From Sinotaia quadrata (taxonomy: Eukaryota > Mollusca > Gastropoda > Architaenioglossa > Viviparidae): a DNA stretch of 64,000 nucleotides. A program made the position numbers and the translations under genes. The notes below the pieces were generated by a model. The model saw only the letters and a list, made by a program, of their open reading frames with translations, searched no databases and was not told the origin of the DNA. The first letter of the stretch is position 1, and the number at the start of each line of letters is the position of its first letter. Positions 1 to 12,300 of the stretch are shown piece after piece. The stretch is from positions 3,442,501-3,506,500 of the forward strand of contig CM054182.1 in the NCBI GenBank assembly GCA_028829895.1, in the 5' to 3' direction.

Positions 1-990
1 AAGATTTCAACTGAAGGACTTTGAACAACTTTGCTGCCAATTGCAAAGCATACCCAACAAGTGTACTAGAAATAAGGTACCTGTTCAAAGTAAAACGTTC
101 TTATTATGCATATTCTGATGTTAAAAATATACAGCATGCAAAATTAGACTTAAAAGTATTTTTCCTGGAAACCAATCTATGACTCTCTTCAGAAACAGTG
201 ATGCACTGAGCTCATTTCTTTGTTCCAAATTTTTTTACAAATAAAAATTTAAAAACCTCCAATTAGTCTTGAAATAAACATAAGAAACATCTCAGGACCA
301 GAAAAAAATTCATAAGGCAACCAACCACAAAAAAACAGTGGTTTTATGTATTTCTTATTACTGGTAGGTGCACTCTACAAATTTTTTTTTCTCTGCGGTG
401 GAATGTATGGTTCTGGCCAAGACTATTCTGCTGGCACATCCATACTTACAAATCTACAGCATAAGTGAAGTATGCAGCCAGCCAAAATCTTGCAGTCTTT
501 TGGCTTAACTTTTTTTTAATCAAAATCAGTTTATCAAAAAAAGAGTTGGAATAACAAAAAAAAGCAGTGTATCCGACTGCAGTATTCAAAGTGTGCCAAC
601 TCTTGTGGATGACTGATTAAGAAATGTTCATGGCCATTGTTAATGCATTTCACAGCAATGATTGTCATTAGTTTCAATGAATTACTTTTAACAGATTCAG
701 CAGTCAAATAACTAAAAACATCAAGCTTACCACCCTTCACAAATTACTTCAGTACAAAAATTAATATTGTTTGTGCCAAAGAAAAGTATTAAAGTGTCAT
801 TGACTACAAAAATTTTGCAAAGCAATCCCATCACTAACACTTTACCAACAGCTTCAATAAGCAATAACTTAAGCAGAATCATAGAGCAGCAATATAATGA
901 AGTGATACCACTGCGCATCATTCTCTTCTTATGTGTTTTAAACTGGCCTTAGAACTAAGGGGCGTTTGTTCTTTATAAATTGCCATTGTC
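1..990 (-). other. Downstream flank and probable 3' UTR of JOSD1
   Basis: This AT-rich stretch lies directly 3' of the JOSD1 stop codon on the minus strand. I see no conserved coding block on either strand. It probably contains the 3' UTR, but I cannot place the poly(A) site; a TTTAAT (ATTAAA on the minus strand) near 515 is one candidate. The short open frames here have no recognisable protein signature. Confidence 0.4.
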
Positions 991-3900
991 TCAGATAATG
1001 CACTTGTTGTGTTGTGTTGGGGTCAAGCTGTCCCTGCGCCATGCTGAAGCTTCACTCACACAAGGCTCTACAACTAGCAGGAGCTCCTTGTCCCCTTCCC
1101 TTAACTCGCGCCGCAAGAAGGTCACCAGGTTGGAAGCATCTCCAATAGTCTCAGGGGAGTCAAGCTTGGAATCCAGGTTGAGGAATGAATTGCCAACCTT
1201 ACGAATTGCAATCCAGTGTTTACGGTGAAAAGGAAGGCGCACAAAGCCAAGGCGATAGTCTGTCGGTGTGTTCAAGATGAATCCCATGATATTTTCTATC
1301 ACTAAAACACCCACATCTCTGAAAAAATTCATTAGCAATAACTTTAAGTTGCAGATACTAAGAAATAAATAATAAATGAATTTTATTCATATTAATATAT
1401 TTAAGTACTTGGGTTTTTAAAAAATTAACTAAAATCTGTATAATTATCATCATCATCATCTTAATACTATTACTACTACTACTACTAAAGATCCTAACAA
1501 TCATGGAAATGTTTCATCAAATATGATACCTTCTGTGTGTGAATCATAAAGAAACTAAGTTTCACAACAGATGGATAAATTAATTATATATTATTAAGAT
1601 ATATAATCTAGATAATACTTACATTAACCCAAATAAACTGTGCATCCTATATAGTATATATGGATGGTTTCAAAATGGTTCTCTAACTTAAAAAAAAAAT
1701 GCTATAAGTTTGTCCTAACAAAACGAACTTAAGATTAATTAAACAATGAACTGGAATCACTTCCTATATATGCTCTGTAACAGAACAGTACACTGATGCC
1801 ATACCCAATTTGACACAACACATTTTACATCATAGAGATTAGTAAATACTTTCCTATAAATGCAAATTTCATAATAATGTCCAGAACAAATATAGAAAGT
1901 GATAAATAATTTAAGTTTGTTTCCATCACAATTTAGAAAAACTGGATATATGTTTTTTGACAAAAGAGACTTTTAAAACAATATCTCAAATATGAATTAC
2001 AAGGACTCAATGGGTAGGGGCTTTCAACTATACTTACTCTAGCTATTCAATGCATTTTGTGTGGCAGAATGAGTACTGATCATAGAATTCTAACCAAGAA
2101 ACATGCTAAAATATGATGTTAACAGTGGAGCAGCTGACACTTAAACTACTAAAGCTCTGAACATTGTTGAGGTCAATAAATTTGTAAAAATTGAGTGTAC
2201 TGACTTCAATAGAAATATTTACTCAAATTGAATCAATATCCATTTATAGAAATGTAAAACAAAAATTTGAAGACAAACAAGGCATACTACCCAAAGCATA
2301 ATGAGGGACAAATATTCTTCCCCAAGAAACGTCGCTAATAGTAATATGTGATCAAAGTTCATATGTAGAGTAATGTTGTTATATATTAAGATGAAACATC
2401 AGCTGCTTCTCCTAACACAGTAAATTACAAATTTTCTCATGATTTGCTCATTTGTTGATTACTGATGTTTTGTAATGTGAATTGAAAATTTGGGAGGCTT
2501 CCCCTTATACAAGAAAAAGACTGCTCACACATGACTGATTTTTTTTTAGAACTAATTTTGTTCTGTAAAATGAACTGAAAATGCTGGGGTCTTTCCTCCC
2601 ATGCAGATTATTTTATCAAAGGTAATTTCAAGAATGCACATAATTTACTGAAGTTATCATAATTGAAATAAAGATTTTAATGAATTAAAACTCACTTACA
2701 TTTAGAAGTATTAAATGTACTTGTTACTGCAAAGGTATTAGAATAAAAAAAAAAAAAAACCTTTGAGACATTGCTTCCAGTAGTAATAGCTTCTCTAATA
2801 TCAGCTAAAGCTAAATAGATAAGTGTGAGTAATTGTACTTATTCTTTTATTTTTCTGTTTTATATATAGGAAATGTTAACAATAAAAAACATAATTATCA
2901 TTCATACATGTGTCACAATTATCATTATGAACTCAGACAACTCATAGTGATAGTAAGGATGAAATAATACTGATGATTTACTTTGGCATTAAGAGAGTCT
3001 GATCTATACAAAGCTTTAATGATACACAGCAATTTTATTAAATATTAAACGAAAAACATGACCTGATTTCAGTGTACAGCTTAAGTACATGAAAATTATC
3101 TAACAACTAAAAGGTACAAATGAGTGACAAATAGAATAAACAATCCTTTTGTCATTTTTATATGTTTAAATCAGAAAAGTTTAAAATGTGTACTAATACC
3201 AAATAATACAGTATTTATTGCTTATGCAATAAAAGCTTAAAATGTGTTCATCATGCAAAAGAAATTAGCACTGATTCTGCCAAGTGCATTTGTGAAAAGT
3301 GTGTGTCTACTGCAATCAGTTTAAGGAAAAAAGCACTGCAGGCAAGAGAGAGAGAGAGAGTGAGTGATATATTTTTTCAAAAAGCAGGCTAGAGTAAAAA
3401 AAATTTCCACTTCATAATCTAATTCAAGGGAGGATGGGTGGGGGCAGTGAACAATTTCCTAGTATGTCCTTTTTTTTTGAGACATTATTAACATCAATTA
3501 AATCTTTTTTTTTCCTTTGCATGTTTGATGTCTGTCAAGAAATGATAACATTAAGAAAGATTTTGTATAAGATTTTCATTAAATTAAAATAAAAACGGTT
3601 CTAAAATAATTCTATTTTATTGGAGAGATTATGTTATTTTTGTGCACTTCAAGCACATGACTGTGTCACTAACACTTGGTCCAGAATGATAACAAATTTT
3701 ACATGGGGCACTGTCTATTCAGCAGAAATTGTTGCTAAGATTGTATATATAGTCACAGACTGAAAAGGTACCTTAACAGCTTAGTTGGTACAGAAAGGTA
3801 CCTTGAGACTTTAGCTATAGGTTGGATTGTATCTCTTAGCAAATATTCAGTTATCTAAGAATATATAATAATCATTTAACTGTATATCTGCCTGCCAACT

Positions 3901-5556
3901 TCAAATAATAAATATAATTAAAATGCTTTACTACTGTGCTTTTGACATTAACACAAAAGTAATGAAAACCTCATATTCAATCCTGTTGTCCATCATAATG
4001 GATGCTCAAATTTGTTCCAATTCCACAAATGCAACAAGCATTAATACAGATGACCTTTAGCAAATATTCAGTTCTCTATGAATGTATAATCATTTCACTG
4101 AATATCTGCCCTGTCTTGTCAACTTTAAATGATAAATATAATTAAATATTTTACTCCTGAGTGTTTGAGATAAACATTAAAGTAATAAAAATCCCCATTC
4201 TATTCTAATGGATGCCCAAATTTGTCCTAATTCCAAAATGAAAGCAAGAAATCAAAATAGTTTTTCTATATATTTTATCTTAAGTTAAAAGCAATTTAAT
4301 TTAGGTATTTTCTCCACAAAATAAAAATTTCAGCATACAGGCGTTTCTCGAGTTATCGTGGATCCAAAGTTATGGCACTCTGTCCATATAATTAAAACTG
4401 TTTTATGGCGCGAAATTCATACTACTTTTATCATCACATCAAGAGTAAAGTCTTGTGCCATGGCAGTATCCAAGGCATTATCACGGAAAATAGTTAAATA
4501 TATGATAGATGTTAGCGTGACTGCTGCTATATACAACTAAAGATGTCAGCAGAGGTGAAAATCTGACATGTCGAAAATCAACTTAATTCAGAAAAAAAAT
4601 GGAACTCCGCCATAACTAGGGGACCACTTGTACAAGGATTATCATTAATCTAGGCAAACATCTTACATTACACCTAAATTATTAATTAGGTTAGGCAACA
4701 CCTTAGATAATTTTACACTAATCCTGGCAACAACACAAACAACAATTATTTTAAAGGAATATTATTCAAGTTATAGAGTACCCAGAATGAAAATACATTT
4801 TTTAATATATCAGCTAAAGATTACGCAAACATGCAAACAATAATTTAGAATATACAAAGAGATTGCTATTAAAGCAAATAAAGTAAAATAAAATGAAGCA
4901 ATAAGTCTTACTTGCGCTTGTCAAACCAGATTGTCTCAAATCCCTTTTTCTGTAAAGCTGCCATAATGACATTAACATCATAATTGCCTAGTCCCAAAAG
5001 GCTGCGATGTGGATTGATAAATGCATTTGGTGATAGTCTGCATAAATGCAAATCATATGAAAGTTTATAAAAAGACCAACAAAAAAAAATGTAGGGTATA
5101 GAATGAATGAGATTTTCACGTTTGTGTCTAAGAATACAAATATCAAACATTCATTTCAATACAAATACATAATTGCATAGCATATATTATATCTATTTTT
5201 CTCTTTCAAGCACACAAAATAAGACATTTAGGGTATACACTGAACAAGATTTTCATAGTTGTGTCTAGGAATACAACTATTAATGCAATACAATAACATG
5301 ATTTTAAAACATGCATATATTTACATTTTCTTTCAAACCTACCAAATAACAATGAAATACACAGATAAAAATAGTTTGCTTACTTGTTGCATATTTCATC
5401 CAAGTCTTTTTTGGTGAAGGCACTGTTTGATTGAAACAGATTGTTTAATGCGTGCAGCGCACAAAGTTCCTTCATTTGGCGTTCATGGTACACGCAATCC
5501 TCTGGAGTTGATTCTGGTGTGTCCATGTGACTGCAGCGCATCAGCTGCAACCCCAT
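991..5556 (-). CDS. JOSD1: Josephin-domain deubiquitinase, JOSD1-like (3 coding exons)
   Basis: The coding exons, in minus-strand order, are 5556-5384, 5037-4912 and 1318-991. They total 627 nt, 208 aa plus a TGA stop. Both introns are GT-AG and phase 2. The start is the first ATG after an in-frame TGA; internal Met6 and Met11 are alternatives. The product is a small cysteine protease that removes ubiquitin, and family members act in the cytoplasm and at the plasma membrane. The Josephin triad is visible: Cys32 in [10 protein letters not shown], His134 in RKHWIAIRK and Asp149 in [21 protein letters not shown] in exon 2 is a family hallmark. The length is close to human JOSD1 (about 200 aa). 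Blocks such as SNAFT, KRKDVGV and the ELLLVV tail look more like JOSD1 than JOSD2, though an invertebrate gene may be co-orthologous to both. The intron from 1319 to 4911 holds a MITE-like element and a diverged duplication. An untranslated first exon upstream is possible. Confidence 0.93.
3838..4240. repeat. Diverged tandem duplication of about 200 bp
   Basis: Two adjacent blocks, about 3838-4030 and 4058-4240, both begin with agcaaatattcagt and share aatgataaatataatta-like and taatggatgc-caaatttgt segments in the same order. Many substitutions and small indels show the duplication is old. It lies in the second JOSD1 intron. Confidence 0.7.
4338..4630. mobile_element. MITE-like element, probably Tc1/mariner-pogo type
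   Basis: The left end reads TA-CAGGCGTTTCTCGAGTTATCG. The right end, on the opposite strand, reads TA-CAAGTGGTCCCCTAGTTATGG. These form imperfect terminal inverted repeats of about 23 bp, flanked by TA on both sides. The size of about 293 bp, the TA flanks and the lack of a coding frame fit a non-autonomous pogo/Tigger-like MITE. The family assignment is inference from the ends alone. Confidence 0.55.
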
Positions 5557-6772
5557 AACACTTCAAACTTTATATACCACTGACTTATTCAGCAGTTAAA
5601 TGTGAACAGTTCCAAGTCAACAGCAACCAGCAATATCATATCTGCTATTAGTCTGCAAACTAAAATAATATTTATCTAAAACATAAAACTCTATTACACT
5701 CACCGATATAAAATAAATGTAACAACAAAAATCAACAAACCAACCTGGTGAAAATCATGATAAAATTAAATTTATCAGTTTTTAAAAATATTTTAAAATC
5801 TAAATTATTCTTAAAAAGACTGATAAACATGGGTGTAATGAGCACCATTTAAAAGCATGTTCATGGCAATTTAAAATTAAAGTGATGGTATTTATGAGTA
5901 CTGGTTTGTCTGCAAATTTATTCCAGCAAAGAATGTGATTCTTCCATTTTTTTAATAACTAAATAAATATCTATTTTGTGGTATATTTCTGCTTTCATTT
6001 GCCAAAACAAGTTTGTAATGGAGAAGAAGTCAAAGACTATTTTAGGGATACAGACTTTTTCAAATGGTTTTTAAAAAACACCTAACCCACTCTTAACCCA
6101 AATATGGTGCTATAAATTATAATGTCATTATGACCACTGAGGAAAAAAAAAGGAGCTAAAATATACTTTTCTAGGCTCATAATTATTTCCAGCCCATGAG
6201 AAACACAATATGTCACACAAAGGCTCTTAAACTAATGCTAGAAATTATAGCCCAGAATGTGTGAGATTATGGTCACAGTAATGATAATATCTTATTCCTA
6301 AGAGAACAGCATTATCACAGTAACCAGAAGTGCAGATTGATATTATGACTGTGTATTTCTAGTCCAAGAAAGGTGAGATACAATACAGGTTTGAACAAAA
6401 TCTATTTTTTTTGTGAGAGCTTATTAAGATATGGTGAAAAACACATCATGGGAACCATAGTTTGAGATATGTGGAATGTTAAACTGCAAACGAGAAGCTA
6501 CAAAGAGCTTATCACCTTAATAAGTGAAACATCATACTCATAGGGAGGATCTAGGACATAGTGATCAAGTAAATGCTACAATGATCATGACCCCACATAA
6601 TTTAACTTATAATTTAGGCATTTTAGAGACATTATATAATTTATATACTGAAAGAAATGGTTAAGTTCCATTCTTATAAGTTATATCAATAAAAGATTCT
6701 ACAGTTCAATGACAGTAACTGCAAATGCTATTGTAAACTAGCATTTAACCACACACACACACACACAGACAG

Positions 6773-6866
<94 letters not shown>

Positions 6867-9303
6867 CAATCTTCAGTCAAGACAATAACATTTGATTTTG
6901 AGAAGATGAAGAGTAGACAAGTAAGGCCAAATGTATTACTTATAAACAAAAATAATATAATATGTCGGAATACATAATAAATATTTTTAAAGATCTTAAT
7001 AATAAATTTATATTACATGTACTGATGATCAGAGCACATTATGTGAAGTATATCATATAAACATTGTTGCCCATGTTCAATTTAATTTTAAAATGGTGTA
7101 CTTTTTATTCATGCAGCCTCACTTCTACTCCACTCCAGTTCATAAGGTATGAATAACTTTATCCAATAAAATTATCGGTTAAACAAATATAAATACATGT
7201 ATGAAGCTAATCAATAAAATTCAACTTCAAGTCGTGAATAGATAAAGCAGTATTGATATATTGCTATTTTAAAACAAAATTTTGCAACATATCTGAACGA
7301 AAGATTTAACACTGACAGAAGACATTAGCTGTATGCTGTTTTACATCATTTCTGAGCTGTAGTCTCGACGTGAAGGAGACATACCATAAAAATGTAAACG
7401 CTGTTAGGTGGCTGTACTATTACAAGTATTACTATTACACAGTATTAGTGTATCTCACTGAGCACATAAAAATACCCCAACTGGAATTCAGAAGCACACA
7501 GAATATAAACTAATATAATTATTAATATATCGCTAATTGCATATTTTAATAAAAGCCCTATTAATTATGTCTTAAATTTCTGTGTGTCTGCAATTTGGAA
7601 CAAAATTGTATACAAAATACATCTTGCATGATTTTGTAATACTAATAGAATAATTTTCTGTGCCTGTATAAAACATCTAAGCATTTTTCTTAAAAGCATA
7701 TAATAGTCTTAAAGCAGGAATAATAATAACATCAAACGGAACATGTATACTAAATAAAATAAAACCACTAACTATTCTGTAAATTACCTATAGCGTAAGG
7801 ACAATAAAGAGGTGAGTCCCACTTCCAGCCGAAAGTCAGTAGTAGTCTTTCTTTAGGGCCCTTATAGCGGAAATGACAGACAAGATAATATACATTCTCG
7901 CAGTCAATAATAATTGCTCTAATTATATATACAAAATACATATTAACTAAATATATTTTATTCATAGAACTTTTTAAGCATTTAACCAATCGTGAACAAA
8001 TATTTACATAAATAATTTTATTTTTAACAAAAAATACACATTTCTTCGCATCTAAATTTTGTGGTGCTAGTTCCGTTTTCCTGATGTCAAAATGTTGCAA
8101 CGAATTGCAACTTAAATATTTTTTTCTGTTTTTGCACAACAGAAACTCATGTCGAGTTTCAACCAATTGCATCAGGTATTCATATTGTGTTGGATCTCTC
8201 TCTTACACTCTCTGTATATATATTGTGCATCAACCAATTTCAAAGTGTACATTAAATTTGTCATCATTTAAAGATAATTGAAATGTTTGCATTACACACT
8301 GTTAGGAATATCGCCATAAACTGCACAGATCTTAGGATACCATAATGGATGGTAAAATATAAAGATCATATGGAAAAAAGAATATGTGTTAACTTGCAAG
8401 TGAAATGTAATTCATAGACAAAAATAAAATAAGCACGGTTGTGAGTTTTAATGTTATCAAGTAATATTTGTTGACAATTTTGACCCTTGACACGTGTATT
8501 ATGTATCAGTGGATCTGCATTTTAATTGTTTTTAGCTGTTATTTTTTAAAGATGTGTTTATATTTTAAATTATTTAAAAAAATATATATAATGACATATT
8601 TTATTGCATTTTTTTTGTTTAGCAATCCTTTTTTTTTTTTTAATCTTTATATTGCTCTTAAATCTTATTTTTTCTTTAACAAAACTTATTTACTGTTTTA
8701 CAGGGTGGTCACAGAAGTAAAAAATGTAGTTCAAGAAACTGAGTGTACAAACACATTCAGCCTAAAGAGCTGAAATCATATTATGGGTCATATTTACCAT
8801 TTCTAAATATGATAGTGCATAATTTATAAACTGATAATTTATCAAATTCAGACTAATTTGTGGTAAATATATTTTTCTTCTAGTAAATATTTAAAATAAT
8901 CATTTTAAAGGAAGTGCTGTCAAAGGTTTTGCATGTTCAGATTTAATATAAATACCTGATTAAACTTTATAATATATATTTAGAAACTGTGACAATTTAT
9001 AGAACTTATTTTAGTGTAGTATAAAGAAAACATTTCTGATACATATAGGCCTAATTTTTATCTTTGAAATTAGGTCTCATATCTAAAGTTTAAATGGTAT
9101 TGTGTTTTTTTTTTGGGGGGTGGGGTTCTTTGTAAAGGCATTTTTTAAAAAATATTTTGTTTCCTACACATTATGTGGTGTTGTTTAGATTAATTTAATA
9201 TTCTTTCAACAAAAGTATAAATATTCTTTTAAAAATACATTTTGAGAAAACAACACCACCACATTAGGCTCAAACTGTGTAAGACAGGTACTAGACAAAC
9301 AAA
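5557..9303. other. Divergent intergenic/promoter region between JOSD1 and GTPBP1
   Basis: These 3.7 kb separate the start codons of two divergently transcribed genes and must contain both promoters and 5' UTRs. The sequence is strongly AT-rich, with one long (CA)n tract at 6750-6864. I see no CpG-rich island, no convincing TATA element and no third gene. Open frames at 7768-8172 (minus) and 8468-8773 (plus) have low-complexity, AT-driven composition and no family signature. Confidence 0.5.
6750..6864. repeat. (CA)n microsatellite
   Basis: About 115 bp of CA dinucleotide repeats, interrupted by CAGACAGA and one CAAA variant. It sits in the JOSD1-GTPBP1 intergenic region. Confidence 0.97.
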
Positions 9304-12300
9304 ATGGCAGCACTAATGGATTATGATGTCTCCGATTCTACTGATATTGAGAATGGTGGTGGACTGTTTGGTCCAGAAGAGGACTGTGATATGCCAAAGC
9401 CTTTAAGTAAAGTAAGTTGATAATAATGTTTTAAAATTATGTAGTTCTTTAATTTGTATATCTTATATCCGAGATTGCACTACTTTTTTCTCCCAACCCC
9501 AGGTATGCTAAGCTTTTTAAATAAAGCATATAAGTTGTCTTTAAAATAATAATAATAATATCTTAACATATTGTGTTTGAATTTCTTGTTATTGACTGTT
9601 TTAAATGGCACATGAATTCATGCATCATTAAACTTTTGCAACAAAGAGAAACAAACAGTAATTTGTTATATAATGTTACATGTTTTTTATTAACTAAACA
9701 CCTTTTTCTGTCTCCTACCAGCTCTACTTTTGTTAGTAATCAACAGCTCTCTTTGAAATGATACCTTCATATGTCATAAGCTGGGTTTGTTACATTTGTA
9801 AATTTTTATAATCATTGCCAGGTCTGTGAGTTTAAATTGAATCAAATAGCATTGTACTGCAAACTACCACTGCCACGTTAAAATTACCACTATCTACCCC
9901 AATTATGTGTATTCAAATTTTAAAATTATTTATACTAATGATGTTTTTTCAGGATCTGTTTCGTAGTCTTACAAAACAGAGCTGATTGATTTATAATTAA
10001 ATGGGCATTGCCTTGATTTCTGCCAACTATCTAATCATATGTGACCTGTCACCACAAAAAGATACTTAAGTCGCGCAAGGCTAAGCCAAGAAAAACGGCA
10101 AAAACGAAGGTGGGGGTCTACATGGGTGAAATTGAGATTTTCATTTTAGCGTGTTCCCAAACCATCGAACAAAAAGTTACTAGCGTGTTTTTCCTTAATT
10201 CGAACTAGAAATAGCTTTATTATTATTTTTTTGTGACCTACTGTCTAACTTCGAAGGAAAAATATGGCCCAAAAGTGCTATAATCTGATGATCATAGACG
10301 GTAGAATCCCTTGCTGAACCTCATCATGTTGTATATCAGAATGCTCAGGGAAAAGCCTATTTTTATGCTGACGACACTGGTTATTTATAACGTCTAATCA
10401 GAATGTTTTATAAGGCTGTGCTTGGCATAAACAAAGTGAAAAGCGTCAGCCAATCCGCAGACAGTTTTATCAAAGCTTGCAAGGTTACCAAGCATGCTCT
10501 CATAAAAAGACGGTCGCGATTGGTTGAAACGCAAACAAGGGAGACAGTTTCGTCCTGTAATGCGTAATGTAAACATGGAGAAACGAATCGCTAATTTGTT
10601 GAATTCATGTAAAGAAAGCAACATCTTAGAAAAAGAAAGCATTCAGATTAAAGATTTGATATCTGATTATTTTGTTAATGAGGATGTAGCTGATGGATTT
10701 TCATCTGAAAGTGACACGGACAGCGAATCGCGTGATCGAACAACGAAAAAGACGAAGCAGATGACAGCTGGCAGTGGCACAAGCGGTGCCAGTGTGTGTT
10801 ATTTAATGACAGTGAAACTGATAGTGATACTGAAATAGAAGAGCCAGATGTCAGCATTTGCGGACCAGGCAAAACTAGTGAAGACAGTGAACTTAAAGAT
10901 TGTGAAAACTGGTCATGTGGGTGCAAACAGATCGACACTACACCACCTGAGCCACAATAATCATTCTCGCATAAAGAAATTCTAATCGTTATGGCTTAAA
11001 AAGACTGTTGTCTGTAAATGATGTAACAATATATTTGTTGTTTATAGTTATTACAGTGTTAGCTATTGTGTCTTCTTCAACTCTGATTGCAAATGAAGCA
11101 GATTAATATATGGTTGCTAAGGAAAAACCTCTCAGAAATGTGTTCAGTCTTTGAGGCCGATTTTCTCAAAATGGCCGTCCGGACAGTAGTGCACTTCAAA
11201 CAAACATAACTTTTCCATATTTTGTCCTACACTCTTTATTTTTATATCAACAGAAAGCCCTTTCAATTTTCTTTCTATTGATATATATATCTCAATACCC
11301 CCAAAATCCGACTTAAGTATCTTTTTGTGGTGACAGGTCACATTTGGGTTTTTTAATTTTTTTTATTTGACAACTAAAATTTCTTTTCAGAATTTTAGTG
11401 CAAGCCAATATGTCCAGACTGCTCTGAATGTCATCATTTGATTCTTATTCCCAATCTTAAAACAGTTTTTATTTTAAAATCCAATCTAAACTCATCTACA
11501 TATTAGTTCAGTTTAAAAAATAACTGGAATGCACCAATCATCTCATGATGTCCTTAGATAAATAAAACAGTCAGTGACCCACAGAAATCCAATTACCATT
11601 ATCTGTCTTTAGTAGTTTCTAAATTTTGTTTTTGACAGAAGAAATCTTTCATATATGTTTTTACTACAGACAAAATAAAATGCATCTTTATTTTATTTTA
11701 TGATGTTATTTAATTATTTGTTTTGTGTCACTGAATCAACGCTGTGTAATATACAAAAGGTAATATGCACTGTTATATTTACTCTGCAATTCTTATTTTT
11801 CTTTTCTCTTGTACCTAAATAATGTATTTTAAAAGTGATGTCATGTTTTGAGAATAAACTACCTAAAATGAATTAATCACTAATGATATTGTACACTAGT
11901 GACCTACTTTTCATATGTGCATTGATTTAATTTTTAAAAAGGCAACAACATACTTTCACTTTCAGTTATTTGACAGTCTACATTTTGAATAGATTCAGTC
12001 CAACCTCAAAGTAAAAATAATATTTTTTTTATGTACTTTTTATAAAATTATACTTACTGTTTATACTATATTCACCTACAACTTTTACAATCAGTCACTA
12101 ATTAAAACTGCACTCTACAGGTATATTAAACAATAAACTGCATATTATACACAGTTCATTTTGCAAAACTATAACTTTTAATTCACTGCTATTGCATATT
12201 ATTTATAATATGCAGAAGCAACTGAATTATGAATGGTAAGTTTTTTTCATGAATTCTATAGATACTTAAATTGAGATATATAGGGTCTAAGCCAGTGACC

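Noticed and set aside
7768..8172. 134-codon minus-strand frame upstream of JOSD1
   Set aside because: AT-driven composition with no homologous motif; it could overlap a 5' UTR but does not look coding.
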